64,000 nucleotides of DNA from Aurifilum marmelostoma (GCA_027559495.1 JAMXSV010000004.1:2655001-2719000); one strand, 5' to 3'; numbered from the stretch's first letter, positions 13,501 to 26,500 are shown. Notes: generated by a model not told the origin, from the sequence alone. Numbers and translations: made by a program.

Positions 13501-14583
13501 TACCACGTAGCACCGTCCTAATCAGGACCCGTCCATGTGATACCGTCAGAGAACGTTTCACCCCGTCCGAGGCTACGGGGATTGAAGAAGGACGTCTGGC
13601 CTCTCCGTGCCAGGCCCGGGCCTTGGAAACCTGCAGCCTTTCCTGCCCGACTTCTGTCGTCTTTGCTTTCTTGTGCATCCTCCTGTGCTGCCTTGGAGGT
13701 CTGACGAGATCTGGAAAATCGCCTCGAGTCAAAGACAATTTGGAAAATCCCTTCCTGACATCGATTTTCCAGAGGGCTGAATGTCTTTTGACCTCCTTTT
13801 CTTATCCCTCTCCATCTTCTTCTACCCTGCAATAATTAGGCGACCAATCTTCCTGACGTTTCCGCGAGAATCTGGACCGTGGAAAAAGAGGACATGTGGA
13901 GGTTGAATCACGACCTTGAAACGATTCAAAGAAGAAGCCCGCGCCGTTAATAATCATCCACCTGGCCCTAGATGAACGGCATTTTTCAAACCCCCCCCCC
14001 TTCGGAACAACATTCTTCAAGACCAAGTCCTCTCTCCCTTATGTTACTGTGAAAGACAAACAGAGGCTCTGTGTCTTTTTCATTCATCCTGGCGACCAGG
14101 GTGGGTATATTCACACCCTTTAAAGAGCAAAGGACAACTCAATTGTGGTGGTAAATGTGTTCACTAGGGGGAGGGGGGAGGAGCCCCCCCACGGGGCCTC
14201 TCCATGGCCTTCATCGAGCCAGCGAGGATGAATGGCGCAGCCCCAGTCCAGCACATTTTTCCACAACCCAGTTTACAGCAGAATCCAGCGAACATTCATC
14301 GACAGTCGTCAATGAGGGCTCCTTTACTGGGGAGCGGCCCCAGTCGTCGCCTTCACAGCAGCGGGTGGGGGCGAGCTTGGAACAGCAGAAAACAGCACCG
14401 CTGTCTCGACCTCCTGTTTTCTCTACACACGCTTCTTCCTTCTTTTACAACATCAACAACTACAGCAACAAACCACCTGCTCTGGATGTGCACAACCAAC
14501 AAACCTACAACTCTGACTTCTGTCTTCCTCCATCAAACAGTGATCTGCTGGTGGGTTCATTGAACCAGAGAGATCAGTACACA

Positions 14584-16817
14584 ATGGAGGCTCCTCTCAA
14601 CAACGAAAACAACGGCTCGGGCACGGGCACTCCCCCTCCCGGCTCCTCCTCCTGTCCTCGGTGGTGCTCGTCTGGCCATCATCATCATCTTGTACGTGAA
14701 AACGCCCTCCGTGCCCCCTCAGGATCCCCATCGACACGATTACTGACTGGATCGTTTCTTAGCATGCTCGGCGGTCTGTTGTTCTCCGTGATGGATACCA
14801 CGATTGTCTCCACGGCTCTGGTCAAGATCGCCTCTGACCTCGAGGACTTTCCCAACATGTACTGGGTCGTCCTGGCCTACCTGCTGTCCTACCTAGGTGA
14901 GTCCTGCAACTCCTTCAGAGTATTTTCATGGCCGGAGCTGTTCAGGGGATATAGACTGACAAGAGATTTCAAATACATAGGCTGTGCCATTGGCTTCGCC
15001 AAGCTCGCCGACCACTTTGGCCGGCTTCCCATCTTCCTGCTCTCCTGGCTACTCTTTTCCATCTTCTCTCTCGGTTGCGGATTCTCCACCACCATGTCTC
15101 AGCTGTAAGTTGGAAAAGTCCCCTCTCTGTTCTTTGTTTCTGGAAAGTTATATTGTCTACTGTTTATCGATTCACCGTATGTTTGTTGGCTGACAAAACC
15201 CGGTCTTTCACACCACAGGATCGTCTTTCGAGCACTGCAGGGCGTGGGCGGCTCTGGTCTCTACAGCCTGTCCCAGATCGCCCTCGCCGAGATCGCGCCT
15301 CACGGAAAGAATGCCTTGATTGGAGTCGTCATCGGCATGACCCTCGCCATCTCTTTTGTCCTTGGACCCCTTCTTGGTGGTGCCATTTCTTCTATCAACT
15401 GGCGCTGGATTTTCTTCATGAAGTATGTTGCCAACCCCCCCCCCCCTCTCTCTTTTTTTTTTTTTTTCCTTTTTGATTTGTCCATGAGAATTTCCTCCAA
15501 GGCTGACTCCTCAAAAAGTATCCCAGCAGGTTTCGTCTGCATGTTCGGCCTCGTCGTCCTCTGGCCCCAGGGCTTCGGCAAGGCCCAGCACCCCTGGAAG
15601 GAGTTCTGGCGCATCGACTTCATCGGCAACATCTTCATCCTCTCGGCCTGCGTCTTGATGGTCTACAGCCTGCAGGAGGCCGGCACCATGATCTTTGCCT
15701 GGGACAGCGTCGAGTTCCTCACCACCTTTATCGTCTCCATTGTCTGCTGGGCGCTGTTCTGGGCGTGGCAGCTCATCCTCCGCCAGCTGCCTATCCAGGT
15801 CGAGCCCGTCTTCCCGGTGCGCCTGGTCTATCATAGGATCTACATGGCGGCTGTACTGTAAGTGAACATCATTTCTCTTCTCTTCCCTCCCACCCAACCA
15901 GCCATCTACTACTACTATGGCAGTGCTCCAGGGCTGATTGTTTTTCCCTCGCCCTCCAACCCTGCAGGTCCATGTTCCTCTCCGGCTACTCATACCTCGC
16001 CATCATCATCACCCTCCCCGAGCGCTTCCAGATCGTCAACAAGAACTCGAGCATGATGGCCGGCGTCCACCTCCTCCCCATGCTGGGCGCCACGGCCGTC
16101 GGCTCCATCCTGGGCGGCGCCTTCTCCAAGAAGAAGAACAACACCTCGCGCACCCTCGTCGCGGCCGCCTGCCTCCAGGTCCTCGGCCTGGGCCTCCTGA
16201 CGACCTTTGGCGCGCCCTCGTCCCCCGTGGCGCCCCAGTTCGGCTACCAGGCCGTCTTCGGCCTGGGCGTGGGCCTGACCTTCTCCTCCGCCACCATCCT
16301 GACCAAGATCCAGGCCGCGGGCCGGGACCACGCCGTGGCCCAGGGCGTCATGGCCCAGGTGCGCGTGCTGGGCGGCGCCGTCGGCCTCGTCATCTGCAAC
16401 GTCATCTTCAACCACAAGCTCGAGGCCGCCGAGGGCAGCCTGACCGCCGCCCAGACCGCCGCCCTGCACCGCTCCCCGCTGGCCCTGGTCGGCGCCGGCG
16501 GCGACGCCGCAGAGGTCGTCAAGGAGGTCTTCTCCGCCTCGTTCCAGTCCATGGTCTGGGTCATGTTCTGGGTGGCCGTGGCGGGCCTCGTCGCCAGCCT
16601 GTGCACCTGGGAGATGAGGCCGACGCAGCTCGACGAGATCGACCAGGCCGCGGCCGAGCGCCGGGAGTCTGCCCCTGGCGACAAGCAGGACCACGGCGTC
16701 ACGGGCGGCACGGAGCTCCGAGACGTGTCTGGCGGTGTGATGCGCGCCAGTGTCAACGCTGGTGCTGATGGCTCCGCGCCCCCCTCTCCTCCACGCCCCT
16801 GTCTCAACCAGGTGTAA
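14584..16817 (+). CDS. MFS drug:H+ antiporter-type transporter (DHA2, 14 TM class)
   Basis: Five exons (14584-14896, 14981-15104, 15219-15422, 15519-15857, 15968-16817) join in phase to 609 aa. A plasma-membrane or vesicular exporter of small organic molecules is expected. Family motifs: TM1 with SVMDTTIVSTAL (about 68-79), motif A-like AKLADHFGRLPIF (about 111-123), motif B-like FRALQGVGGSG, and motif C-like VLGPLLGGA followed by WRWIFFMNIPAGF, whose codons span intron 3. Introns are 84-114 nt. An ATG at 14155 is also in frame but would add 143 residues of low-complexity sequence, so 14584 is preferred. The first ~55 residues are hydrophilic with a run of four His. As the nearest transporter to the PKS it may export its product, but the distance makes this only a guess. 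Confidence 0.9.
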
Positions 16818-17404
16818 GGGGACGATGATGGAACATTGGGCCACTGTGTCTCTCAGATATGAGAGAAAGAGACAAAAAAAAAACATCCTACTTGAGACTT
16901 CAGATGTCAACAAACCCTTGATATGGCGCGGATATCAGATGAGGGGTGCGCGTACATGTTGATTACCTCGTTGTTACATGATGAGCAGTGTCGGCAAGGA
17001 TGGAGGAGATCCATACGAGTCAATGTATTCTCGGCACTCGGGCTTGTACGGAGGGGAGGTTATCTTTTAGGATGGAAGGGTGAGCTTCGTTCTCACGGTG
17101 TGTTCTTTTGCGGCGTTTGAGGTGGGATGGATGGACTACGTATCAGCACGGCGTTCTTCATTGTCTTTAACTTTTGTTGGCGAGAGCGGCTTTTGATATG
17201 GCAAAAGGCCATCATATGACTGATTCGGGGAATAAACTTGATCTCATACAATTTTTCTTCTGTGTGCAGCCTTTTTCGTATCAAATGTGTTTGTGAACTG
17301 CAAGACAACAACTCCCAACATGACTGACTGACTTCTACTCTCTTTTGTTAAGTGATTAATTAACAATTATATCAAGCAGCATCTTCTTCCCCTCGAAAAG
17401 CCTT
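16818..17404. other. Convergent 3' intergenic region
   Basis: 587 bp between the 3' ends of the MFS gene (+) and the HxxHC membrane-protein gene (-). AT-richer than the flanks; no gene seen. Confidence 0.6.
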
Positions 17405-18133
17405 TCATCTATCCCCCCTCACCCAACACCCAGCAAATCCTACCTCCGTCCGAGTCGACCCTATCCGCCCCCCGTCCCTAGCCTCCACCAGAAACCGCGC
17501 ACAGTGGTCCGTATGCCCAGGACTAGCAACCACCGTATCCACCAGCCCCCTCTCCTCGAACAGCACCCAGAACTGCTTCCGCCACAGCACGGCGCAGTGG
17601 TTGACGTGGTCCCGCAGGCTCGTGTAGTACCACCCCCGCTCGGCCATGTCCGCCGCCGACAGCCGCCGCGTGAGGGCCTCGTCCGCGTACCCGCCCCAGC
17701 TGTCGTCGTCCGTGTACTCGTCGATGAACTCTTGGTCGTAGCACGGCGCGGGCACCCAGTTGTTGAGCAGGATGTCGTACCTGCAGCCTGCGGCCCTGGC
17801 GGCGGCCGTGGAGTTGCCGCAGGTGAGGAGGCGGGCGTTGGTGGTTATGTTGTGCCTTTCGGGAAGGGCTGCCGTTGACGCTGGTAGTGGTGGTAGTGGT
17901 GAGAGGGCGGAGGAGGACGAGGGTGAGGAACTGGTGTTGCTTGGGTGCAACAGGTAGAAGACGCCGGCCCAAAAGATGGATGTCGCAAAACATACGACTA
18001 TGTAAGGGAGTATATTGACCCGCGCCGTCCTGTATTCATGGGGTTGCCGAGCTTCCTCTTCTTCTTCATCCAGTCCGTCCGAGTAGTGGTGATGTTGAAG
18101 GAAAGGCTGGCGCGTATTCTCTGATGAATGCAT
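17405..18133 (-). CDS. Single-pass membrane protein with two HxxHC motifs (UstYa-like pattern)
   Basis: Single exon, 242 aa, starting ATG at 18133. Layout: acidic cytosolic N-terminus (EEEEE at 23-27), one TM segment (about 41-63), a Ser/Pro-rich linker, then a lumenal or extracellular domain. That domain carries a Cys pattern LLTCGNS..AAGCRYD..WVPAPCYD (about 103-133) and two HxxHC motifs, HVNHC (176-180, followed by AVLWRKQ) and HTDHC (207-211). Paired HxxHC motifs behind one TM segment are the hallmark of the DUF3328/UstYa oxidase family, which modifies fungal RiPPs and some other metabolites. The extra Cys motif resembles a separate, widespread uncharacterised family, so membership is a hypothesis. 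It lies 0.6 kb from the MFS gene and converges on it. No RiPP precursor repeats were seen nearby. Confidence 0.8.
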   Translation of the reverse strand: MHSSENTRQPFLQHHHYSDGLDEEEEEARQPHEYRTARVNILPYIVVCFATSIFWAGVFYLLHPSNTSSSPSSSSALSPLPPLPASTAALPERHNITTNARLLTCGNSTAAARAAGCRYDILLNNWVPAPCYDQEFIDEYTDDDSWGGYADEALTRRLSAADMAERGWYYTSLRDHVNHCAVLWRKQFWVLFEERGLVDTVVASPGHTDHCARFLVEARDGGRIGSTRTEVGFAGCWVRGDR

Positions 18134-18193
18134 GTTGGAGTCCTTGAGAAGCGGTTTAGCCAGTGAGTGCAGATGATCGATTTTGGGTCACGT

Positions 18194-18242
<49 letters not shown>

Positions 18243-19548
18243 AGGTATATCGAACGGATATCCTCATAATCGAGTAAGAAATCACCCGTGTACGAGCGAG
18301 TTTGTGTGCAGCCTGGGCATTGTCGCGAGCTATTCCCTGAAACAGGATCCGGTGTTTTAGCACGCCTGCAGGAAGTTCAGTCCATTTTATCAAAGCGCAC
18401 TGCACAGAAACACGCCAAGAACCAGTCTGATGTTGCTTGACTGAGGGATTACTCCTGTAAACGGCACAAGCACTCATCACATGCTGAGAGAGGGAGAGAG
18501 AGAGAGAGGACATCACCAGATGGAAACACGCCTGAATGATCGGAGCAACAATTTGTAGCAGCCACCGTCATAAACGGACGGAGCCGTTCATTTTACAAAG
18601 CTACCTATAATATCGATACACTTCTTCCCTCTCTCTCGGCCCATTTTACTCTTCCTCTGCCTCCGTCTTCGCATCCTCAGTCAGCCCCAACCTCCTCAAG
18701 CTCAGGATTCATTCTCCTTGACACCCTCCCGTCAGCATTCCTGGAGCTTAGATCCATATATACACACCGTCTCCTTGCTTCATTCCAAGGCAAGACTCAA
18801 GCTCAAGTGACCAGGAAGGGAGAAAGAGAAATCATAGGAAAACAAAAAGAAAAAAAGGAAGAAAAAAAAGAACAAGACAACAAGGAACAGGCTACAGAAC
18901 AAACAGCCTGTAAAGATCTGGAAAGAGCAGAAATAGACAATGACAGTAGTTGCACAGGGGTGTTTGTTGATCCGGGGTGAATATATGTATATACAAATCG
19001 AGCTACCAAGCACATGAGTTATGGTTCAAAGTTGGGGGGGGGGGTTGGATGGCGCGAAAGGAACTTGCCAGCGCGCAGCGAGGTTTGGCGGGAGAAGGAA
19101 AAAGAAGAATCCTCCCCCAGAAAGTATGGGCTTTCCTTGCGGTGGCGGTGGTGGTGGTGGATATGTAAAAACATGTCTTCTTCTCCACCTGTGAGAATTA
19201 ATTCCACGTAGGGGGAATAGAAACGAAAAGAAAAAGGGAAAGAAAAGAAAAGAGCAAAACAGAAAGCAACCGCTCATTCGCGTTGTGAATGTAGGCAACG
19301 AAAGCCGCCGCTACCCTTTATGTTCCTTGACGCCCAGGGTTTTTTTGTGTGTTCTTCGCTTCTCTTTTCAGTGGGAGATCACGGGTATCCCTGGTTCCAA
19401 AAAAGAAAAAAAAAAAAAAAAACACCCCCAAAAACCAAACATCCTCATGTCTCATCAAATTGTCCCATTTCTCAGGCTCGACATTTGACCTTCCCCCTTC
19501 CTTCGCACTTCCCTCGTTTGTGTTTAGATTTCTCTCCGTACCGTCTGG
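18134..19548. other. Intergenic region upstream of the HxxHC protein gene
   Basis: 1.4 kb containing the 5' region of the HxxHC gene, a GT microsatellite and a short GA run (about 18488-18508). It also includes the EGF-protein 3' UTR side with purine-rich DNA and a poly-A tract near 19406. No gene seen. Confidence 0.5.
18199..18240. repeat. GT microsatellite
   Basis: About 21 GT units, 66 bp upstream of the start codon of the HxxHC membrane-protein gene, so probably in its 5' UTR or core promoter. Confidence 0.95.
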
Positions 19549-20929
19549 TCAAAGTAGGTCCCAGAGACTTATGCCGCCCGCCTCATCCAGGCCGCGTTTT
19601 GTGGTGGTGGTGGTGGTGACAAGGCTGCCGACCAGGCCCGCGCCAACGTCGATGTGAAAGTTCACCAGGTCGATCGTGTTTCCATTGGCGAGCGAGACGT
19701 TGCTGGCCGCAGTGACCGTCTGAGAGGTGGATTCGAAGAACGACTCGAGGGCGGTCTGGGCCGTCGACGCGTCGCTCAGCTCCTCCTCCTGCAGGATGAA
19801 CAGCACACCCACCCTAGCAAAGTCGAGGACCTCCTGCGTCACGGTGAAGGTCGACGATGCAGTCGCCGTCGCCGCGGTCGAGGTTGAGGTCGAGGTCGAC
19901 GATGACGATGATGTAGAGGAGGCGCCCGTCCAGCTGGTCGTCAGGGTCTTGGTGATCGTGATGGTCGTGGTGGGCGGGATTGACGTCGTCTTACCGCCGA
20001 CCGTGAGGGTAGTGGTGCTCGACTGCCCCGCCATGACCGTGACGGTGGCGGCGTTTGAGTTGTCATCTTCCTCGCCGTCTTCCACCACCGCGGCAGCGAC
20101 CACCTGATTCGAGGTCGTGGTATCGCTGTCGTCCTTCTCCACGGCGTCGGTGGCCGCGCCGGCGCGCGTGTCCTGCCCGTCAAAGGTGACTAGGGCGTTC
20201 TGTGAAGAGCAGCTGAGGTTGCCGGCGTTGAGCTTGGAGAGGATGGTGGTCTCGGAGAGGTCGATGGAGAAATTAGAAGAGGCCTGGGTCAGCAGGCGCG
20301 GGATGGCGTCTCCCGCTGTGACATTACTGATATTAGCATCACCTGACACGGTGATGGTGGTGCAGCCGTCGGTATCCGAGGTTGAGCAGTCGAAGCCGGT
20401 GAAGCCGTTGGAGCAGATGCAGGAGCAGATGCCGTTCGTGACGATATTCGTGCCGCCGTTCTGGCAGGTGAGCTGGTTCTGGCACTGTTGCTCGGCCGCG
20501 GACGTGGTGCTGGTGCTGGTGTTGCTCTTGCGGATGACAAAGAACTCGATCGGTATGATAATCGCCGCCGCGACGAGGATGATGAGACCTATAGTGAGCA
20601 GGATGAAGCCCCACATGGGCAGACCGCAGCAGCGGCGTCCCTTCTTGTTCTGAGACTCAGGCGTGGCACCCCCTGGAGCGCCGGGATTCGCATTGTTAAA
20701 GCGGCGATCCAGAGGAGGCAGGGGCCATGACATGACCGAATCACGTATGCTCTGCCGGAGGCCCGAACGGCCTTGCGCCTGAGCCGGTGGTGGGAATGCC
20801 GCGAGCATGTCGGAGAGACCTGAGCGGTACTTATCGTCGTAGTACTCATCTACATGCAATGCCATATGTTAACAATCATATACCCGCCCAGTGATGTCAG
20901 ACTCTCTCCGTGTCTTTTCTCTCACTCTT

Positions 20930-20975
<46 letters not shown>

Positions 20976-22517
20976 CACACACACACACACACACACACAT
21001 TCACAGATATGACGGGAGTCACTTACCAGAAGGGTGGCTGAGGTTGGGCGGCCTGTTGGCGGCGTACAGCTCAGGGGGAAAATCGTCCATGTCAAAACGA
21101 CTCGCAGGCCTCTTGCCGCGGTCCAGGCTCGCAGCCAGCCTCGTTGCTCGCCTGATCAGGTCGGGAAGGCTGGTCAGGCTGCCTCTCTGCTCGGCCTCCC
21201 TGACTGCATCGATGTTTAACCGTGGCGGCCGTCTTATGGCCGACAGCCGGCTGAAGCCTCGTTGTGCTTGGGCATTAGGGGAGGTAGACATGCGCCTGGA
21301 CGCTCTAGGATCCATGGCAGACGCTGCATCGTAGGCGTTGAGTATGGCGTCAGCGGTGAGTGCGGCGCCGACCGGGGGAGATCTAGCTGATCTGCTCGAC
21401 GCGACGGTCGTTGACGATTCTGAGGACGGCTCGAGGAAGCCCGTGCCGTCGGAGAAGGGGCTAGCTTGTATCGGCGTCGCGGCAGGACGGGGGAGGCGCC
21501 CTCTGCGTCCAGGTTTCGCGAGACTGGTGCTGTCGTCACAAGGGCGGCCCGTCCCCTCCGCCCAACACTCGCGCTCCTGACAAGCCTGCTCTCGTCTCCG
21601 TCGTCCTCCGGCATGGACTGCATCGACATGCCTTCTGACGGGCTCGGGGTCCTCTCCTCGATGATGACGTTGTCAAAGAAGGCCTCGGGGTTCCGGGGAC
21701 TGCTCATGGGAGAGGGCGTGCCCCAGCTCTCGGGTATTGCTGTGCTCGACGCGTAGGACGTATGTGACCTCCGCGGGCTCTCCTCAGGGATGGGTGACAC
21801 GTATGACAGGTGCGAGTAGAACGACGAGGCGCCACGCCTGGCCGAGGGCGGAGGGCCCAGGTTCATGCTTCTTCGTGGTGGCGGCGGGGCCAGAGAGGGC
21901 GAGGAGGCCTGTATCGGCAGTGGGAAGTCGGGTATAGAGCCTACTGACGACAGGGTCGAAGGACGAGAGAAGGTGGAGGGTGTCTCGGGCACTGAGGATG
22001 TTGCGTTACCCGAGTCCCTGTCGAGCTGTGGTTGATATTGGAAGGAGGGCGTCGGGTCCTGGATTCTGGAGGCATCGAGGATCGACGGAACGTGACTGGG
22101 ACGAGGTGGTCTCTGCGGTGGAGAGCTGCCGGCTGGCGGCCTGTAGGGCTCCGCGCTGGACTGATTTGAGGAAGCAGCCAGAGGGCCAGCAAGGGGCCAC
22201 TGTGGAACGGGCGCGGGCCTCGAAATTGGCAGCGCAATCTGGCCATCTTTATCTTGCAAGCCCGGGGGTGCCTGTAATCTCTGTGGTCTGGGCGCCCCAT
22301 TATCTGGAGATCCTTGGGGAGGCCGATTCCTCGGTGGGATATCTGGCGTCCTGGGAGAGCCACTGTTGTTGTTGGCATTGTTCATTGCTGCCTGACGCCG
22401 AAGAAACGTCTCATAGTCCTCTCGAGGCTGGCCTGCCTCCGCACGTTCCCTCGCCCTCCTGATAATATCCGATGTTGACGGTCGGTCCATATTGCTCCCA
22501 TATTGAGGTCGACTCAT
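19549..22517 (-). CDS. EGF-like single-pass membrane protein (one homopolymer frameshift)
   Basis: Two exons (22517-21027 and 20849-19549) with one 177-nt intron. The N-terminal half is a long Pro/Ser-rich cytosolic region beginning MSRPQYGSNMDRPSTSD. One TM segment (about 576-603) follows, then an EGF-like Cys module CQNQLTCQNGG...CICSNGFTGFDC (about 620-652), then a Thr/Ser-rich, glycosylation-prone ectodomain. Exon 1 reads cleanly to GRRGRAALVTT and resumes one base out of frame at ATPIQASPFSDGTGF. The switch lies at or near a G5 run (21489-21493), where one extra base restores phase through the splice junction (930 aa). A real lesion is possible; a base-calling error is likelier. Proteins of this layout are common in Sordariomycetes and functionally unstudied; a cell-surface or cell-wall role is a guess. 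Confidence 0.85.
20933..20999. repeat. Compound (CT)n(CA)n microsatellite inside an intron
   Basis: About 20 CT units followed by about 13 CA units. It occupies more than a third of the only intron (20850-21026) of the EGF-like protein gene. Confidence 0.95.
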
Positions 22518-23517
22518 GAGCTATCACCTGCAAAGACAAGAGAAAAAAAAATCTCGATCAAGAAATGGATGTCTAGGACCACCAACCACCCCGCAGCCCG
22601 TCTGCTCGCTCGCTATCTCTTCAAGCTTCCGTCCGGTGCTATTATCGATCGCATATGCAAAGAGCTGTCGGCCTCGGCTTGGAGAAAAGTACGTAGAACG
22701 GAGCGAGTGCGCAGTGTGACGAGAAGGCTGATTACGCAGACGCGCGGCGCGGGCTGTTGTAACCTCTCAACACGGTCGTACGGGCCCGATACTTGAAGAT
22801 GACTGGACCGTGAAGTTGGACGACGGAGATCCCAAAACGCCCAGGGGGGTGATCTTGCGAAATTGGCTGGTGTGAGCCGTCGACAAGTCCGATTTTACCG
22901 AGAAGGAGGGGGTCCACGGAAGGCGGTGTGCAGACAAAGCTGATGATCTCGTGAGACAAGCAGCAGCAAGAAGAAGGAAAAATCAAAAAGGGGCTCTCGA
23001 GACGCAGAGTTTCGCAGAGACTCAGGCGGGACGGGTCGCGAGTAGCCTGGGACGAACCGACCCGTGTATGTCTCTGATCAGGTTTTGCTAAAGTCAGCGG
23101 GACGTGGTCTCAAGGAGTGAGTGTCGCAGAATTCCAGCGCGGTGTAGTTGCAAAGCCAAAATTGGAATCACAGATTCTCAAGAAGGAAGAGAAGGTATCT
23201 AGGAAGAAAGAAGGAAGGCGACGACGACGACGACGATGAAGATGACGACAACAAGGCGCAGAAGCAGAGAACAGAAGGACACGATCAACAGGCTGAGGGT
23301 TGAGACAAGAGAGGGTCCAAACAAAACACCCGTGCGTAGTAGGTACAGCGACCCGATGTCAAGAGGAGAAGGAGAGAAGGGGGGGGGGGGCGCGCGGGAG
23401 AGAGAAGGAGAGACAAGAGACGGGACGGGAGGGTCGCATGCAGAGTGACCACGACGACGATGCAAGGTCAGGGCAGGACAGGGTAGCGTAGGCCTGGGCC
23501 GATTACAAGCAGGGAAC

Positions 23518-23562
23518 GAGACAGACAGACAGACAGACAGATACAGACAGATACAGGCACAC
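23518..23562. repeat. GACA/GATACA tetranucleotide-type repeat
   Basis: Six or so GACA units grading into GATACAGACA units; a simple imperfect tandem repeat. Confidence 0.85.
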
Positions 23563-26500
23563 AGGCACAGGCAAGGCTCGGGAGCTTTGTCAAGGAGCAT
23601 ACCGGTCACTGAGGGGGGGGATCACGTACATCAGCTGTTTCGGCTGGCTGGCTCAACCACGCGGTCGTATCAGGGCCAACTTGCAGAGAGGGTGTAACAG
23701 TACCTCGCGGGAAGACCAGAGACCAGACAGGGTGTGGAGACACAGGCGACTATTCCACTTGACAGCCACCGCAGTGGGAACCCTTTTGTATCGACTCGCC
23801 CGTCGAGGATCGAAACGAAGATAGAGGAGAAAAGAATAAAGAGGTAGAGAATCCAGCTTCTCGTCGACGAGAATGTCGTGCATGGGCGGCCAGAGCGCCT
23901 GGGGAAGAAGGATTCGGCTGATGATTGGCAGTGAGCCCAAGCACTGTCAGGGCAGAGAAGATGTTCCTGAAGGGAAGTGGGAAAAAAAGAAAAAGAGGAG
24001 AAGATGGTTGACGATCGCTCTCGACAGAGACAGACAAAGGTAAGGTCACAAGATGTACAGGGTAGAGAGGTAGGGTTGGATTTGGGGAGGGGTCAAGGCA
24101 GGGGGGGGGGTTGGGAGTGTAAAAAAAAAAAATCAAAAAAATCATAAAATCACAGACGCACGGTGACCACTGACCTCCGGTTGTAGTATTGGCCTGAATA
24201 CTGCTATGGTACTACTATGGCTACGCTGGTAGTAGGATTGGCCAGGAGTGGTGGAAAGAGGATTTTTTTTTTTTGGGCGCGAGGGGCCAGGAATAGGACA
24301 AGAAGGATACGACACGACACGATGGTGTGGTTGAGGTTCTGCAGCGTTTCAGAGGTGCGGGACGAGCCAGGAGGTGCCGTGCAAGCGTCCTTTGCCTGCT
24401 GCTGCTGCACCTCACACACGCAATGCAGGGCCGGACAGGGGTGGTGCTGCTTGGGGGGGCGGGCGGGGGGGGGGGGAGGAGGTACCGTCAATTCGTGCTT
24501 TCCGCATGCACAGTAACTACGCAGTCTTATTGTTACAGTAGGAGAAGGGGGGGGGGGTTCCATTCGCTCTTGCTTTGTATGTCTTGCGAGTGCCGTCTCG
24601 CAGGCCACGGAAAGTCCTCTCAATCTCCTCTTTCCCCCCTCAACTCACTCACTCACCTGTCTCTTGGTCCACCCGACAACAAGACTAGTGGTCCCGTCCC
24701 CTTGCCTGTGATGGCGGCGGTATCACTCCATTGATTCGTGCCAACCCTCCAGTTTGTCTGAAAGTTGCTTGATACCCTGTCGAAGATCAGGTCGCGAGTC
24801 TCGAATGCCGGGAATGTCCTTCTATATTACAGCGAATCTTTGCTACCAAACCCCTGTGCCATGATTGACTCTGTGCTTGCACCGTGGGAGGTGTGATAAA
24901 TTCTTCCGATCCTCATCTAGCCTATAGTGCTACTGCACACGACCCGTCTCGATCACGACGTCGTCACACACAACATCCTTACGATGAAAGCACGCGGGGT
25001 GATAAGAGGTGTCGTCGAGCCAACATCCGTCAAGCCCCCCAATTCGTCAGTCAAGAAGAGGGGGGAGACAGAAGATGGAAGGTGAGTCAGTGCCACACAG
25101 CAAGACAGCGACATCCAGACCCCTCCTTTTCGTCCCTCCCAAGCGAATCCGTCGCCGAGCCCCCGAGTCCGCCATCGATGCAACTCTCCACGGGCATCAT
25201 TAGTCTCTTTTTGTTTTGATTTTTCTCCTTTTTTTTTTCCCTCTCTTTCCTTTTCTTTCTTTTCTTGTTGGGGCTGGTGATTAGGATCCCGTCAGCATCC
25301 AGCAAATCAGCCAAGCAAGGCAAGCTGCACACAGAGAAAAGAGACCAGGAGTTGTGGAAATGAGAGGGATTGGCAGTGTCTCTCGTCACTCCCAGGATCT
25401 GGCACCAATCTCATCAGCCAGGCCTGCCAGAGACGATCAAGGAGTGGGGTGGATAGAGGCAAGGGGTGGATGGCTGGGGGCAGTACAGGGGGATGATGAC
25501 GATGAGGGCGGCGGGCGTGATCCGGACCTCCTCCACCCTTCCACCTCCACCTCCGGCACCACAGCAGCAATCATGCAGTGAGATTGTGTGCCTGGCCTTG
25601 GGGTGGACACCTGCATGCATATGCAGGCCTTGCATCCTCGCCTTGCTGCGGGTGATTTCGAGAGAAGAGAGAGAAAGGGGAGAGACATTTAATCCTTTCG
25701 AGAGGTTCGGCCCAACTTGGTCGATCCGGAAAAAGAGGACCGACTGACTCCACCCGAGCCCGCTGGCTTTTACATTTCATGTGCTACGTAGTACAGCTAG
25801 CCTGACTTTTCCTTGTGGCCGGCTCGATACGGACCGAGCTTTTGGGGAGAGAAAGAAAAGAAGAAGAAAAAAAAGAAGGAGAAGGAAAAGAGAGATTCCC
25901 AACCCACTCCAGGAGGCCACGGCCACGTCTGGCCAGCAAGCCTGTCTCGTATTGCAGTGAAGCCTTGGCGGCGATCGCGAACTTGTGGCGCCGAGAGGCG
26001 TTCTCCCACGTCCAGCCAGTTCTCTCGCCTGAGTGACGGGTCGGAGCGCGGCAGGGCTGAGCCTGTTCGAGGCTCTTCAAGCAAGGAGATCCTTCGTATA
26101 GTAAGGTTGTACGAGAATGAATGGGTGAGAGGGCCGGCGAGAAGAGCTGAGGGGGAAATCCGGTCATCAATTCCCTCTGGTCGCATTATCCCCTGAACGG
26201 GTGCAAGTGGGAGAAGATCTGCGACACGGCGATACTGCGACACTGCGACACCCACACCACGCCATCTTCTCACCACCAAGATCTTTACTGCTGTGTTACC
26301 ATGGTACATGGTACCAACTCCAGATGTGGCTTGCAGGCCAGACGAGGGTGCGGGGCCACCTCACCTGTCCCAACAACTACTCCATAGCCACGAGGACTTT
26401 GCCGTTTCGAGGCGTCCAGGGCCCATTCCTCCCACTGCAAACTAGACTTGACACTTTGTTGGCGTCCCTAACTAAGTATCCACCCCACCTGGAATTATCG

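Larger units (their letters stand above)
8117..14583. other. 6.5 kb without confident genes (PKS promoter side)
   Basis: Lies between the divergent PKS and MFS genes and should hold both promoters. I found no gene I can defend. It contains a GA microsatellite, a 27-nt poly-A tract, a short poly-G run near 13337 and the weak ORF at 10072-10599. The part from about 14400 to 14583 is pyrimidine- and CA-rich and looks like the MFS 5' UTR. Confidence 0.5.

Noticed and set aside
14692..14763. Possible intron in the first MFS exon (GTACGTGA...TTCTTAG)
   Set aside because: Splicing it out would put TM1 in a frame that has no ATG upstream, whereas the unspliced frame is open from ATG 14584.
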